DNA of 64,000 nt from Porphyrobacter sp. SLTP (GTDB lineage: Bacteria; Pseudomonadota; Alphaproteobacteria; Sphingomonadales; Sphingomonadaceae): positions 62,001-126,000 of the forward strand of contig NZ_JAAALE010000009.1 in assembly GCF_009905735.1 (NCBI RefSeq), written 5' to 3'. Both the position numbers and the translations under genes were made by a program. Shown here one piece after another: positions 52,784-63,262 of the stretch. The notes beneath the pieces were generated by a model. That model ran no database searches. It saw nothing but the letters and a program-made list of their open reading frames with translations, and was not told where the DNA came from. Numbering within the stretch: the first letter of the stretch is position 1; the number at the start of each line of letters is the position of its first letter.

Positions 52784-55586
52784 CGGGCGGCTCGCCCGCA
52801 TCAGGCGCGGCATTCATTTCGGCGGCAATGGCTTCCTCGGCCGGGTTTTCCGGGTCGGTCGTTTCGTCGATCAGCGCCGCCCCGACGATGTGTTCGCCCT
52901 TGGCCACGTCGAAGATGCGAATGCCCGAAGACCCGCGCCCGGAAATCGAGAAGCCCTTGAGGCTCTCGAACCCGCCTTCGATCATGTGCCGAAGATCGAT
53001 ACCGAGGCGGATGAGCTTGGCCTGATCGGTCACCAGCATCAGCTGTGATCCGTGCTTGACCGGGAAGCTGGCAACGACTGGGCCGTTGCGGTCCGGGTTG
53101 CTTTCAGGCGTGCCAATGTTGGTAATGCCCTGACCCCCACGCGAGGTGGTGCGGTATTCGTAAGCAGAGGAGATCTTGCCATAGCCATTGGCGGTGATGG
53201 TGAGAATGAACTCCTCCGCCTCGGCCATCGCGGCGACCTGGGCGGCGGGGAGGGTAGGGACAGCGTCGTTGTTCTTCCACGCGGCGGCGCGCAGATAGGC
53301 CTCGCGCGTTTCCATGTCGGCAGTGAGCGGATCGAGCACCGCCATGCTGACGACCTTGCCGCCCTTCTTGAGGCTCATCCCACGCACACCGATGCCGGTG
53401 CGGCTCTTGGTTTCGCGCGCATCGGTGGCCGAGAAGCGGATCGCCTTGCCGGTATCGCTGGCAAGGAAGATCTGCTGGTCTTCCGTCAGCAATTGCACGC
53501 CGATCAGCCGGTCGCCGGAGCCTTCGACAAAGCCCATCGCATATTTGCCCGCGGTGGGGATATTGGCGAAGGCGTCCATCGAGTTGCGGCGGACCATGCC
53601 CTGCTCGGTCGCGAAGACGATGTTGAGGTTATCCCACGAAGCCTCATCTTCTGGCAGCGGGAGCACGTTGGTGACGCGCTCATCGTCACCCAGGGGAAGC
53701 AGGTTGACCATCGGGCGGCCCTTGGTCTGCGGTCCGCCTTCGGGCAGCTTCCACACCTTCATCCGATACACCCGGCCGGTGTTGGTGAAGAACAGCACGG
53801 GGTTGTGGGTCGAGGTGACGAAGAGCTCGACCACCGCGTCCTCGTCCTTGGTCGCCATGCCCGAACGGCCTTTGCCGCCGCGCGCTTGCGCCCGGAAGGT
53901 GTCGAGCGGTGTGCGCTTGATGTACCCGCCGTGGGTGACAGTGACGACCATCTCCTCGCGCTCGATCAGGTCCTCGTCTTCGAGGCCATCCCAGGCGGGG
54001 GCGATTTCGGACAGGCGCGGGGTGGCGTAGGTCGCTCGGATCTCAACCAGTTCCTCACGCATCAGGGCGTAGAGCTTCACCCGGTCAGCGAGGATCGAGA
54101 GATATTCCTCGATCGCGACCGATAGCCCCTGCAACTCGCCGCCGATTTCGTCGCGGCCGAGCGCGGTCAAGCGGTGGAGGCGCAGTTCGAGGATCGCCTT
54201 CACCTGCCGCTCGGACAGGCGATAGGTTCCGCCTTCCTGATCCGCGGAAGGCTCGATGGCTTCGACCAGCTGGATATACTGCGCAATATCGCCGATCGGC
54301 CATTCCTTGGCGAGCAGCCGCCGCCGTGCTTCGGCTGGGTTAGGGGCGCTGCGGATCATCGCCACCACCTCGTCGAGGTTGGAGACCGCCACCACCAGGC
54401 CGAGCAAGATATGCGCCCGCTCCCGCGCCTTGGCGAGTTCGAACTTGGTGCGCCGGGTGATCACTTCCTCACGGAAGGTGATGAAAGCGGCAATGAAATC
54501 GCGCAGGCGCAGCGTTTCCGGGCGTCCGCCGCGGATCGCCAGCATATTTGCCGGGAACGAGGACTGCGCCGGGGTGTGCCGCCAAATTTGATTGAGCACC
54601 ACATCGGGGGTGGCATCGCGCTTAAGGTCGATCACCACGCGCACGCCTTCGCGCGAGCTTTCGTCGCGGATGTCGGAAATGCCTTCGATCCGCTTTTCCT
54701 TGGCGGCATCGGCGATCTTCTCGACCAGCGCGTTCTTGCCGACCTGATAGGGGATCGAGGTGAAGACGATGCTTTCGCGGCCTTCGCTCTTGGCACCGCG
54801 CGTGCTTTCGATCTCGTGTCGGCAGCGCATCAGGATCGAACCGCGCCCGGTGGTGTAAGCCTGCCGCGCGCCGTGGGTGCCGAGGATCAGCGGTGCAGTC
54901 GGGAAGTCGGGTCCCGGGATGTATTCGATCAGCTCTTCCGATGTGATCGCCGGATTGTCCATATAGGCAAAACAGGCGTCGATCACTTCACCCAGGTTAT
55001 GCGGCGGCACGTTGGTCGCCATGCCGACCGCGATCCCGCCCGCGCCGTTCACCAGCAGGTTGGGGAAGCGTGCCGGCAGCACTGTCGGCTCCTTGCGGCT
55101 GCCGTCGTAGTTGTCGGTGAAGTCGACCGTATCCTTGTCGAGATCGTCGAGAAGCGAGTTCGCCACCCGCGCCAAGCGCGCCTCGGTGTAACGCATCGAC
55201 GCTGGCGGATCGGGGTCCATCGAGCCGAAGTTGCCCTGACCATCGATGAGCGGCACGCGCATCGACCACGGTTGCGTCATGCGGGCGAGGGCGTCGTAAA
55301 TCGCGCTGTCGCCATGCGGGTGATAGTTACCCATCACGTCGCCGACGATCTTGGCGCTCTTGCGGTAGGGCTTGCCCGCGACAAAGCCGCCTTCCTGGCT
55401 GGCGAACAGAATACGGCGGTGCACCGGCTTCAACCCGTCCCGCACATCGGGCAGTGCGCGGGCAACGATCACGCTCATCGCGTAATCGAGATAGCTCGAC
55501 TTCATCTCATCGACGATGTCGATGCGTTCAAAGCCGCCCATCGGTGCAGGTGCGGGGGAATCGATAATGTCGCTGTCGTCGCTCAA
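52776..55586 (-). CDS. gyrA: DNA gyrase subunit A
   Basis: ATP-dependent topoisomerase subunit that cleaves and reseals DNA. The 936-residue protein has the quinolone-target region [18 protein letters not shown] with wild-type Ser94 and Asp98, catalytic Tyr133 in SMRYTEARL, and a GyrA-box-like QARGGKG in the C-terminal pinwheel. The TTG at 55586 ([10 protein letters not shown]) is the best start; I see no strong ribosome-binding site. The stop overlaps the YhhN gene tail-to-tail. Confidence 0.96.
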   Translation of the reverse strand: MSDDSDIIDSPAPAPMGGFERIDIVDEMKSSYLDYAMSVIVARALPDVRDGLKPVHRRILFASQEGGFVAGKPYRKSAKIVGDVMGNYHPHGDSAIYDALARMTQPWSMRVPLIDGQGNFGSMDPDPPASMRYTEARLARVANSLLDDLDKDTVDFTDNYDGSRKEPTVLPARFPNLLVNGAGGIAVGMATNVPPHNLGEVIDACFAYMDNPAITSEELIEYIPGPDFPTAPLILGTHGARQAYTTGRGSILMRCRHEIESTRGAKSEGRESIVFTSIPYQVGKNALVEKIADAAKEKRIEGISDIRDESSREGVRVVIDLKRDATPDVVLNQIWRHTPAQSSFPANMLAIRGGRPETLRLRDFIAAFITFREEVITRRTKFELAKARERAHILLGLVVAVSNLDEVVAMIRSAPNPAEARRRLLAKEWPIGDIAQYIQLVEAIEPSADQEGGTYRLSERQVKAILELRLHRLTALGRDEIGGELQGLSVAIEEYLSILADRVKLYALMREELVEIRATYATPRLSEIAPAWDGLEDEDLIEREEMVVTVTHGGYIKRTPLDTFRAQARGGKGRSGMATKDEDAVVELFVTSTHNPVLFFTNTGRVYRMKVWKLPEGGPQTKGRPMVNLLPLGDDERVTNVLPLPEDEASWDNLNIVFATEQGMVRRNSMDAFANIPTAGKYAMGFVEGSGDRLIGVQLLTEDQQIFLASDTGKAIRFSATDARETKSRTGIGVRGMSLKKGGKVVSMAVLDPLTADMETREAYLRAAAWKNNDAVPTLPAAQVAAMAEAEEFILTITANGYGKISSAYEYRTTSRGGQGITNIGTPESNPDRNGPVVASFPVKHGSQLMLVTDQAKLIRLGIDLRHMIEGGFESLKGFSISGRGSSGIRIFDVAKGEHIVGAALIDETTDPENPAEEAIAAEMNAAPDAGEPPVT

Positions 55587-55906
55587 GGTCTGGGCCGTTT
55601 CTAATTGTGTTCTGGTGCCGCTGCGGCAGTTCGGGCCTTAATAGGGCCGAGGGTCACTCTCTATCTAGGCATGTGCCGGGGCTTTCGCCACCTTAGGCCC
55701 GGAACACACCAAGAACGTGACGCATTTTTCCACATTTGCGGGGCTGATCACCCAAGCGTGCGCTTCTAGGGCATTCAAAGCTCGTTCAGCACGGCATGCC
55801 TAGCAGGAATTGCAAATCCCGTGCGAGCCGTCCAAAGGCTCACCCGGAATTCGGGCAGCGTACGGGCCACGTCTGGCACGCCGCTGCACTACTTGTGGAG
55901 GATGCA
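55587..55906. other. 320-base divergent intergenic region
   Basis: The space between gyrA (-) and the secreted repeat protein (+) must hold both promoters. A GGCC-TTAATAG-GGCC inverted repeat lies near 55635-55650. An in-frame extension of the downstream gene to 55796 has no homology-like composition and no ribosome-binding site. I find no convincing sigma70 pair or regulatory motif. Confidence 0.4.
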
Positions 55907-57262
55907 GTGACCAATTTGTCTTCGCCCCGTCGCCCCGCCAGCTTGGCGCGCCAGCTTGCTCTGGCCGTGGCGCTCGCCAGCGGCACCGCTGTGCTCGCCG
56001 TTCCGGGTTTCACCGACGCAGCGCACGCCCAGAAGAAGAAAAAGAAGGACGAGCAGGCCCAGGCAGCCGCGCCGGTTTATGCCAAGGAATTCGTGGCCGC
56101 TTATACCCCGGTTGAAACTGCGTTGAAGGACCCGGCCGCCAATGTGGCTGCTCTGAAGCCGCAGATCGAGGCCATCGCGAATATGGCGGCGTCGCCGGAC
56201 GAGAAGCTTGCGGCGGGTGGTATGCTGTTCAACGCCGGGATCACCGGCAAGGACATGACGCTCCAGCTGCGCGGTGCCGAGCTGATGCTCGGAAGCGGTA
56301 AGGTCAAACCCGAAGATACCGGCCGCTTCGCCTTCGTCGCGTCGCAGCTTGCCACGGCGCAAAACCAGTTCGCTAAGGCCGAAACCTATCTTCAGCAGGC
56401 GATCGACCTCAACTACAGCGGGCCGAACCTCAGCACTTATGATGTGCGGATGAACATGGCGGAGCTCTACTTCTCGCAAGAGCGTTTTGCCGAAGGCGTG
56501 GCCTACATCAGCCAGCTGATCGCTGCCCGCAAGGCCGAAGGCCAGCCGGTCAATCCCAACTGGTATCGCCGCGGGGTTCAGATCGCCTACAACAATGAGC
56601 TTGTGCCGCAGATCTATGACTTCGTGCAGGGCTGGGTGATCGACGTTCCAACCCAGGAAAACTGGCGCGATGCGGTGAACCTGACGCGTAATCTCAATGA
56701 TTATGACGGCCCGGTGCTGCTCGACCTGCTGCGTCTCGGCAAGCGGGTGGGGACGCTCAAGGAAAAGAACGACTACGTCTTCTACATTGAGGCTGCCGAT
56801 ACGCGCCGCCTGCCGATGGAAGTGAAGTCGGTTATCGATGAAGCCAATGCCACTGGTGCGATCCCCAAGGGGAGCGATCCGTGGGTGGATGAGCAGCTCG
56901 CCACAGCAAACAGCCTGATCGCCGAGGACCGGGCCGCTCTGCCCGCGCTTGAGCGTGATGCAAACGCGCCCGCTGCGAAGCTGCGCACCGTGCTGGCGGC
57001 AGGTGACACCTTCCTCAGCTACGGGGAGTACGCCAAGGCGGCTAGCTTCTACGAACGCAGCCTGACCATGCCCGAGGTTGATCGCAATCTCGCGCTGACC
57101 CGACTGGGCATTGCCCAGATCGGCGCTGGCAATATCGATGCGGCGCGTGAGACGCTGTCGAAGGTCGATGGTCCGCGCTCGCCGATCGCAAAGTTGTGGA
57201 GCGCCTATGCCTCGCAGTCGGCTGCTCCGGCGGCGCCCGCCGTGGCCGCCGCTGGGAGCTGA
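55907..57262 (+). CDS. periplasmic helical-repeat (TPR-like) protein of unknown function
   Basis: A 451-residue exported protein. A signal peptide (about residues 10-41, cleavage after AHA) is followed by a Lys-rich patch (KKKKK) and a largely helical body with TPR-like pairs, such as FAKAETYLQQAIDLNYSG, FAEGVAYISQLIAARK and YAKAASFYERSLTMPEVD. I assign no function. GTG 55907 has GGAGG at 9 bases. A strong terminator follows the gene, so it is transcribed alone. Confidence 0.8.
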   Translation: MTNLSSPRRPASLARQLALAVALASGTAVLAVPGFTDAAHAQKKKKKDEQAQAAAPVYAKEFVAAYTPVETALKDPAANVAALKPQIEAIANMAASPDEKLAAGGMLFNAGITGKDMTLQLRGAELMLGSGKVKPEDTGRFAFVASQLATAQNQFAKAETYLQQAIDLNYSGPNLSTYDVRMNMAELYFSQERFAEGVAYISQLIAARKAEGQPVNPNWYRRGVQIAYNNELVPQIYDFVQGWVIDVPTQENWRDAVNLTRNLNDYDGPVLLDLLRLGKRVGTLKEKNDYVFYIEAADTRRLPMEVKSVIDEANATGAIPKGSDPWVDEQLATANSLIAEDRAALPALERDANAPAAKLRTVLAAGDTFLSYGEYAKAASFYERSLTMPEVDRNLALTRLGIAQIGAGNIDAARETLSKVDGPRSPIAKLWSAYASQSAAPAAPAVAAAGS

Positions 57263-57292
57263 TCGCACCGCGCGATTGCACTATTTCAAGGT

Positions 57293-57328
57293 AGCGCCGG
57301 GCGGTCTGACCGTCCGGCGCTCTTTTTT
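57293..57328 (+). terminator. rho-independent terminator
   Basis: AGCGCCGG-GCGGT pairs with ACCG-TCCGGCGCT around a TGA-type loop, followed by CTTTTTT. A long GC-rich stem directly followed by a T-tract, between the secreted repeat protein and lipA. Confidence 0.85.
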
Positions 57329-57402
57329 GGCAGGGGCTATGGTGCAAAATGCAACCAGCGCCGTGCTTGCGGGAGCGGCCCTCCGCGCCTAAATGGCGAG
57401 TT

Positions 57403-58362
57403 ATGAACGACCTCGCCAGCACGCCGCAGCCTGCCACACCCGCTGAGCGGCCTGCCCGCCAGCGCAAGCCCGACTGGATCCGCGTGCGCGCGCCCGTAAG
57501 CGAGGGCTACAACGAAACGCGCAAACTGATGCGCGAGCTGAACCTTCACACCGTTTGCGAGGAAGCCGCCTGCCCGAACATTGGCGAATGTTGGACCAAG
57601 AAGCACGCCACCGTGATGATCCTCGGTGATGTTTGCACGCGGGCCTGCGCCTTCTGCAACGTCAAGACCGGGATGCCCAAGGCGGTCGATCCGTTCGAGC
57701 CCGAAAATACCGCCATTGCTGCGGCCAAGATGGGCCTCGAACACATCGTCATCACTAGCGTCGACCGGGACGATTTACCCGATGGCGGAGCCTCGCAATT
57801 CGTCAAGGTGATTGAGGCGCTGCGCCGCAACACGCCTAACACCACGATCGAGATTCTCACACCCGACTTCCGCGGCAAGATGCGCCGCGCGGTGGAGATG
57901 ATCTGCGAGGCGGGGCCGGATGTTTACAACCACAACCTCGAAACCGTACCTCGGCTTTACCCGACGATCCGTCCCGGCGCACGCTACTATGCCTCGCTGC
58001 GCCTGCTGGAGGAGGTCAAAGCGCACAATCCGCTGATCTTCACCAAGTCGGGCATCATGCTCGGGCTGGGCGAGCAACGGCTCGAAGTCCATCAGGTGAT
58101 GGACGATATGCGCTCGGCTGAGGTCGATTTCATCACCATGGGCCAATATCTCCAGCCCACGCCCAAGCACGCGGCGGTTGAGGAATTCGTCACGCCCAAG
58201 GCGTTTTCGGCCTACGGGGCGATTGCGCGGGCCAAGGGCTTCTTGCAGGTCGCGGCCACCCCGCTGACCCGTTCAAGCTATCACGCCGGGGATGATTTCG
58301 CGAAGATGCGGGCGGCGCGTGAAGAAAAGCTTGCCCGCGCTGGAGCCAAGGCCAAGGCCTGA
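57403..58362 (+). CDS. lipA: lipoyl synthase
   Basis: Radical-SAM enzyme inserting two sulfurs into octanoyl groups to make lipoate, as needed by the PDH lipoyl domains encoded in this window. The 319-residue protein has both cluster motifs: auxiliary [12 protein letters not shown] near residues 52-63 and radical-[11 protein letters not shown] near 78-85, plus the C-terminal RSSYHA with the serine ligand. ATG 57403 (MNDLAS) has GGCGAG upstream. It overlaps the next gene by one base. Confidence 0.97.
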   Translation: MNDLASTPQPATPAERPARQRKPDWIRVRAPVSEGYNETRKLMRELNLHTVCEEAACPNIGECWTKKHATVMILGDVCTRACAFCNVKTGMPKAVDPFEPENTAIAAAKMGLEHIVITSVDRDDLPDGGASQFVKVIEALRRNTPNTTIEILTPDFRGKMRRAVEMICEAGPDVYNHNLETVPRLYPTIRPGARYYASLRLLEEVKAHNPLIFTKSGIMLGLGEQRLEVHQVMDDMRSAEVDFITMGQYLQPTPKHAAVEEFVTPKAFSAYGAIARAKGFLQVAATPLTRSSYHAGDDFAKMRAAREEKLARAGAKAKA

Positions 58363-58823
58363 TGCCCGGCATCCGCGAAACCCGCCGCCTGCCTTACAGC
58401 GCCGAGCAGATGTTTGATCTGGTCGCCGATGTCGGTCGCTATGGTGAATTCCTGCCCTGGGTGATCGCCACCCGCGTGCGCTCCAACACTGAAACCGAGA
58501 TGGTCGCAGACATGGTGGTGGGCTTCAAGGCGATCCGCGAAAGCTTCACGTCACGCGTCAAGAAAGTCCGGCCGCTGGAAATCGATGTCCATTATCTCGA
58601 TGGCCCGCTGAGCGATCTCGACAATGTCTGGACCTTTCGCGCGGTGGATGACCATAGCTGTGAGATCGACTTCCTCGTCGACTTCACCTTCAAGAACCGC
58701 CTGTTTGAAAAGATCGCCGGGCAGTATTTCGACAAAGCCTTCCGCAAGATGGTCGAGGCCTTCGAAGCGCGTGCGGCGCAGCTCTATGGCAAGAGCAATT
58801 CAAGCGCGCAAAGCGTCGCCTGA
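58362..58823 (+). CDS. RatA/COQ10-family START-like protein
   Basis: A 153-residue protein with the SRPBCC/START-like fold (RRLPYSAEQMFDLVADVGRYGEFLPWV; later VDFTFKNRLFEKIAGQYFDKA), close to COQ10 (coenzyme Q-binding) and E. coli RatA. It sits one base over the lipA stop, and lipA-ratA/coq10 is a frequent alphaproteobacterial pair. A ubiquinone-chaperone role is more likely here than a toxin. Its last 40 bases overlap the convergent pncC gene. Confidence 0.9.
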   Translation: MPGIRETRRLPYSAEQMFDLVADVGRYGEFLPWVIATRVRSNTETEMVADMVVGFKAIRESFTSRVKKVRPLEIDVHYLDGPLSDLDNVWTFRAVDDHSCEIDFLVDFTFKNRLFEKIAGQYFDKAFRKMVEAFEARAAQLYGKSNSSAQSVA

Positions 58824-59296
58824 CGGCGGATTTCGGCGCGGCCATCCGGGCCTTCACCGCCGTCGAAGAACTTGAGCTCACCTTCGGGCTCTCCGGTCGC
58901 ATTGCGCACAAGCCGGGCAAAGACGACCGTGCCGACCGGCTTTTGCGGCGTGCCGCCACCTGGCCCTGCTACCCCGCTGATTGCCACCGCCACATCGGCG
59001 TTTGACCGGTCGAGAGCGCCTTTGGCCATCGCCCAAGCGCAGGCAATCGAGACTGCGCCGAAGGTCTCGATGATGTCGCGGGCGACACCCAGCATCTCCA
59101 TCTTGGCTTCGTTCGAATAGGTCACATAGCCGCGTTCGAGCACTGCCGAAGACCCGGCAATCTCGGTGATCGCCGCGGCCACCAGTCCGCCGGTGCAGCT
59201 TTCGGCCGTGACAACCTTGCGCCCGGATGCGGCGTTTTCGCTCACGACGCGGGCGGCAAGGGCGGCAATATCGTCAGGTAGCAGGGAGAGGGGCAT
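58784..59296 (-). CDS. pncC: CinA-family nicotinamide-nucleotide amidohydrolase
   Basis: Deamidates NMN to nicotinic acid mononucleotide in the bacterial NAD salvage cycle. It is the stand-alone C-terminal CinA domain (170 residues): VVTAESCTGGLVAAAITEIAGSS, GYVTYSNEAK, and AVAISGVAGPGGGTPQKPVG. The N-terminal COG1058 half is absent, as in E. coli PncC. It follows the secreted-protein gene by about 7 bases and has a 40-base tail-to-tail overlap with the RatA-like gene. Confidence 0.92.
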   Translation of the reverse strand: MPLSLLPDDIAALAARVVSENAASGRKVVTAESCTGGLVAAAITEIAGSSAVLERGYVTYSNEAKMEMLGVARDIIETFGAVSIACAWAMAKGALDRSNADVAVAISGVAGPGGGTPQKPVGTVVFARLVRNATGEPEGELKFFDGGEGPDGRAEIRRQATLCALELLLP

Positions 59297-59303
59297 GGCA
59301 GGC

Positions 59304-59885
59304 TTACTTGCGTGCCGTGCCGGTGGTGGCCGAAGCCGCCCCGCAGACCGGCGGATTTTTGAGGTCGGTCAGTTCGGCGATGAACGCGACGATCCCGCCG
59401 ACATTCTCGACCGGCATCGGGCTGAAGAGTTCAAGCCCGCGTTCGATCTTGCCGCAGGTATCGCCCTTGATTTCTGCCGCGATCATCTGCCCGACCAACG
59501 CATCGACGAAGGGACGCAAGGCTTCTTCGGGCATCGAGCCGAGCATCGCGCCCATCTGGTCTTGCGATCCGCCTTCGCCGCCATTCTCCTTGTCCATGAA
59601 GGTCTTGAGGAAGCGGAAGGCACCGGGCCATGCCTTGTCCTGGCCGCTGCGGAACTGGCTGATATAGGTCTCGCCCCCGGTCGCCATGAAGCCATCGCGT
59701 GAGAGGCGGTTGGCGCAGGCGGTCTGCGCCGCGTCAAAGGCGATCGGCATGACATAGACCACCGCGTCCGACAAATCGGCCGGGGCAACACAGGCCTGCT
59801 GCTGGGCAAGCGCAGCTTGGGACGTGGCAAGCGCGGTCAAGGCGAGGGCAGGGGCGATCAAGCGGGTGGGCAGGCGGTGCTTCAT
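59304..59885 (-). CDS. secreted protein of unknown function
   Basis: A 193-residue exported protein. A signal peptide (MKHRLPTRLIAPALALTALA, cleavage after ALA near residue 27) precedes an alpha-helical domain with four cysteines (QACVAP, TACANRL, DTCGKIE, PPVCGAA) likely forming disulfides. I do not recognise the family. It overlaps the ispDF stop by 4 bases at its ATG (59885) and is followed by pncC, so it lies within an operon of cytoplasmic enzymes although its product is exported. Confidence 0.75.
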   Translation of the reverse strand: MKHRLPTRLIAPALALTALATSQAALAQQQACVAPADLSDAVVYVMPIAFDAAQTACANRLSRDGFMATGGETYISQFRSGQDKAWPGAFRFLKTFMDKENGGEGGSQDQMGAMLGSMPEEALRPFVDALVGQMIAAEIKGDTCGKIERGLELFSPMPVENVGGIVAFIAELTDLKNPPVCGAASATTGTARK

Positions 59886-61054
59886 GACGTGAGTCCTTCC
59901 GATGCTAGCATGACACAAACGATGGCCTGCGCAGCGATCCCTTCGCCGCGGCCGGTGAAACCGAGTTTTTCGGTGGTGGTGGCCTTGATGCTGACCGCGT
60001 TTTCACTGAGTCCCATCAGGCGCGCGACTTCGGCGCGCATGGCGGGGCGGTGCGGGCCGATCTTCGGCTCTTCGCAGATCAGGGTGAGGTCGATATTGGC
60101 GATGGCATAACCTGCCGCGCGGGCGAGGCCAACGGCATGCTGGAGAAACTGCCCCGATCGCGCGCCGCGCCATTGCGGGTCGCTCGGCGGGAAATGCGTG
60201 CCGATATCGCCTTCGCCCACCGCGCCAAGCACCGCGTCGGTGATCGCATGGAGCGCGACATCCGCATCGGAGTGTCCGGCGAGCCCCTTGTCATGCGGGA
60301 TCTGCACGCCGCCCAGCCACAATTCCTCGCGCGGCTCTAGACGGTGGACGTCGAAGCCTTGGCCGATACGGAATGCAGGGGCAGTCATGGGGGTGGCAAA
60401 GTCCTCGGCAAAAGTGATTTTCTTGAGGCGCTCATCGCCTTGGACGAGGGCAACTGAACCATTGCTGGCCATCAGCACCTGCGCGTCGTCGCCTGCATCG
60501 GTGACGCCGTGCCACGCGCGGTGAGCGGCCAGAATTGCGTCGAAGCGGAACGCCTGCGGGGTTTGCACGCGGCGCAGGGCTTCCCGCTCAGCCTTGCCGC
60601 TCATCACACCGCCATTGTCGACCGCGAGGCTGTCGACCACGGGTAGCACCGGGATCGCGCCGGGATGCTCGCCCAAGGCCGTCAGCAGCCGCTCGATCAC
60701 AGCGCGCGGCAAATCGGGGCGGGCGGCATCGTGGATGAGCACGCTCTGGGGCGCGGCCACGGCAAGCGCTTCCAAACCGCAGCGCACAGAATCCTGCCGC
60801 GTCGCGCCGCCGGTGATGAAGGTTACCTCTGAGATCCCCGCCAGCGCCGCCTCGGCATGATCCTGCGCATCGGCCGCAATCACCACCACTAATGGATCAG
60901 CTCCAGCAGCCTTCAGCGCCTCGACCGAATGGCGGATCAGCGGCTTGCCGCGCCATGTGCGGAACTGTTTCGGGGTGTCGCCGCCCACGCGCAAACCCTT
61001 GCCAGCAGCCACGACAATCGCGGCAAATGGGGGGAGGGGAGCGGCGCTGACCAT
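59882..61054 (-). CDS. ispDF: bifunctional IspD/IspF enzyme
   Basis: Carries two steps of the MEP isoprenoid pathway. Residues 1-225 are IspD (MEP cytidylyltransferase; IVVAAGKGLRVGGDTPKQF, RPDLPRAVIERLL), and about 230-390 are IspF (MEcPP synthase; RIGQGFDVHRLEP, GLAGHSDADVALHAITDAVLGA). The fusion is usual in alphaproteobacteria. The 390-residue length is right. It starts at ATG 61054, 80 bases from the divergent dusB. Confidence 0.96.
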   Translation of the reverse strand: MVSAAPLPPFAAIVVAAGKGLRVGGDTPKQFRTWRGKPLIRHSVEALKAAGADPLVVVIAADAQDHAEAALAGISEVTFITGGATRQDSVRCGLEALAVAAPQSVLIHDAARPDLPRAVIERLLTALGEHPGAIPVLPVVDSLAVDNGGVMSGKAEREALRRVQTPQAFRFDAILAAHRAWHGVTDAGDDAQVLMASNGSVALVQGDERLKKITFAEDFATPMTAPAFRIGQGFDVHRLEPREELWLGGVQIPHDKGLAGHSDADVALHAITDAVLGAVGEGDIGTHFPPSDPQWRGARSGQFLQHAVGLARAAGYAIANIDLTLICEEPKIGPHRPAMRAEVARLMGLSENAVSIKATTTEKLGFTGRGEGIAAQAIVCVMLASEGLTS

Positions 61055-61134
61055 CGGGGGGTTCGCTTAGGGTCTGGACGCGCTTTCGGCAATCCACTAT
61101 GCGCCTGCCCATTATTTAGGCAACGCTCCCGCAC

Positions 61135-62151
61135 ATGACCATGCTTCCCCCTCCGCCGGCCCTGAAGCCGATTGCCATCGGCCCGGTCACGGTTGCCGAG
61201 CCGGTCGTGCTCGCGCCGATGACGGGCGTCACCGACATGCCGTTTCGCACGCTGGTCCGGCGCTACGGCTCAGGCCTCAACGTCACCGAAATGGTGGCGA
61301 GCGAGGCCGCAATCCGCGAGACCCGCGTCAGCACGCAAAAGACCGCGTGGGACCGGATCGAAGAGCCAGTTTCCATGCAATTGGTCGGCTGCGATCCCGC
61401 CAGCATGGCCGAGGCGGCGAAGATCCAGGAAGGCAATGGCGCGGCGATTATCGACATCAATTTCGGCTGCCCTGTCCGCAAGGTTGTCGGTCAGCTGGCT
61501 GGCTCCGCGCTTATGCGCGAAGTGCCGCTCGCGGTCCGGCTGATGGAGGCCACGGTCAAGGCGGTGAAGGTGCCCGTGACCGTCAAGATGCGGATGGGCT
61601 GGGACCACAACAGTCTCAACGCGCCCGAGCTTGCCCGCATGGCCGAGGATATCGGCGTGCAGATGATCACTGTCCACGGCCGCACCCGCAATCAGATGTA
61701 CAAGGGGAGCGCCGACTGGGCGTTCATCCGTCAGGTCAAGGACGCGGTGAAGGTCCCCGTGATCGTGAATGGCGACATCTGCTCGATCGAAGACGCTGCC
61801 AAAGCGCTCAAACAATCGGGTGCGGACGGGCTGATGATCGGACGCGGCGCCTATGGCAAGCCGTGGCTGCTGGGTCAGGTGATGCATTGGTGGCGCACGG
61901 GAGAGGCTCTGGCTGCTCCCGGCATTGACGAACAATATGCCTTGGTCGTTGAGCACTATAATCGGATGCTCGATCACTATGGCCGCGACACCGGGGTCAA
62001 GATGGCCCGCAAGCATCTGGGCTGGTATACCAAGGGCCTCCACGGCTCGGCCGAATTCCGCAACATGGCCAATTTCATCGACGATGCCGATCAGGTGCTC
62101 GGCGAGATCGAGCGGTTCTACGCGCCCTTCCTGATGCAGAAGGCCGCCTGA
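61135..62151 (+). CDS. dusB: tRNA dihydrouridine synthase
   Basis: FMN enzyme reducing uridines in tRNA. The 338-residue TIM barrel has [19 protein letters not shown], the catalytic Cys in [30 protein letters not shown] and [11 protein letters not shown]. Formerly nifR3; its place immediately before ntrB-ntrC is conserved in alphaproteobacteria. The TGA precedes the ntrB ATG by two bases. Confidence 0.95.
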   Translation: MTMLPPPPALKPIAIGPVTVAEPVVLAPMTGVTDMPFRTLVRRYGSGLNVTEMVASEAAIRETRVSTQKTAWDRIEEPVSMQLVGCDPASMAEAAKIQEGNGAAIIDINFGCPVRKVVGQLAGSALMREVPLAVRLMEATVKAVKVPVTVKMRMGWDHNSLNAPELARMAEDIGVQMITVHGRTRNQMYKGSADWAFIRQVKDAVKVPVIVNGDICSIEDAAKALKQSGADGLMIGRGAYGKPWLLGQVMHWWRTGEALAAPGIDEQYALVVEHYNRMLDHYGRDTGVKMARKHLGWYTKGLHGSAEFRNMANFIDDADQVLGEIERFYAPFLMQKAA

Positions 62152-62153
62152 TA

Positions 62154-63248
62154 ATGGCGACCAGCCCGATCGAGCCGCAGGGCGATGGCCGTCCCGATGC
62201 CCGCGCGCAGCTATCGGGTCTGATCTTTGCGGTCATCCTGATCGATGGCGAGGGCCGTATCGCTGAGGTCAATCATGCCGCTGAAGATCTGCTCGGCACC
62301 AGCGCCAGCCGTCTGGTCGGCACGCTGCTGACTGACCGGATTGGGCCGCTTGATCCTCGGGTTGAAGCGCGGCTGATCGCCAGTGACGAAGCGCTGGTGG
62401 CGCGCGATCTGGCGATTGCGGTGGGCGAGGTGCAAATCCGCATCAACCTCACCGCTTCGCCGCTGGGGGGCTTTGCAGGATGGCGGGTCGTGACCCTGTC
62501 GCAGATCGGCCATGACGAGGCTGCGGGCACCGTGGGCGGCGAAGCGCTGCTGGGGGCCCCGGCCGTTCTGGCACACGAGATCAAGAACCCGCTCGCCGCA
62601 ATCCGCGGCGCGGCGCAGCTGGCGGCCCGCAAGCTGCCGCACGCCGACAAGAAGCTCGCCCGGATGATCACTGACGAGGTTGACCGGATCGCGCGGCTGA
62701 TCGACCGGATGCAGCAGCTTGGCAGTACGCGCACGGGTCCGGTCGACGCCTGCAACCCGCACGAAGCGATCCGCGCCGCCATCGCTACCATGCGCGCGGC
62801 CGGATCGACCTTGGGCGAGATCGAAATTCGCGAGGAATTTGACCCTTCGCTCCCCCCGGTGCTCGCCAATCGCGATGCGCTCGAGCAGGTGCTGATCAAC
62901 CTCATCTCCAATGCCCGCGATGCGGCGCTTGGACCGCGCGGAGCAGGGGCTGAGAGCGTGGTGATCGTGCAGACGCGCTTCGTCAGCGGGCTCGCCTTCA
63001 GCGCGATCCGTAACGGTCGTGCGGTGCCCCTGCCGATCGAAATCACCATCAGCGACAATGGCCCCGGCATCGACCCCACCTTGCAAGGCCATGTGTTTGA
63101 GCCGTTTGTCTCGTCCAAGCCGTCCGGACAGGGCCTCGGCCTCTCGCTGGTGCGCAAGCTGGTGCGCGATATGAACGGCAATGTCAGCCATGACCGCGAT
63201 CCGCGCGCCGGGCTCACCCATTTCCGCCTGCATCTGCCGCAGGCCTAG
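62154..63248 (+). CDS. ntrB: nitrogen regulation sensor histidine kinase NtrB
   Basis: Phosphorylates NtrC under nitrogen limitation, controlled by PII proteins. The 364-residue soluble kinase has a PAS domain (about 20-130; [19 protein letters not shown]), an intact H-box [12 protein letters not shown] with its His, and a full HATPase domain ([30 protein letters not shown]). Unlike the kinase homologue at 17124, it retains every catalytic element. ntrC follows after 14 bases. Confidence 0.94.
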   Translation: MATSPIEPQGDGRPDARAQLSGLIFAVILIDGEGRIAEVNHAAEDLLGTSASRLVGTLLTDRIGPLDPRVEARLIASDEALVARDLAIAVGEVQIRINLTASPLGGFAGWRVVTLSQIGHDEAAGTVGGEALLGAPAVLAHEIKNPLAAIRGAAQLAARKLPHADKKLARMITDEVDRIARLIDRMQQLGSTRTGPVDACNPHEAIRAAIATMRAAGSTLGEIEIREEFDPSLPPVLANRDALEQVLINLISNARDAALGPRGAGAESVVIVQTRFVSGLAFSAIRNGRAVPLPIEITISDNGPGIDPTLQGHVFEPFVSSKPSGQGLGLSLVRKLVRDMNGNVSHDRDPRAGLTHFRLHLPQA

Positions 63249-63262
63249 GACACGCCCGGCTT

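Noticed and set aside
55796..55906. An N-terminal extension of the secreted repeat protein starting at 55796.
   Set aside because: It places an unusual Arg/Lys/His-rich stretch before a clear signal peptide, and the GTG at 55907 has the good ribosome-binding site.
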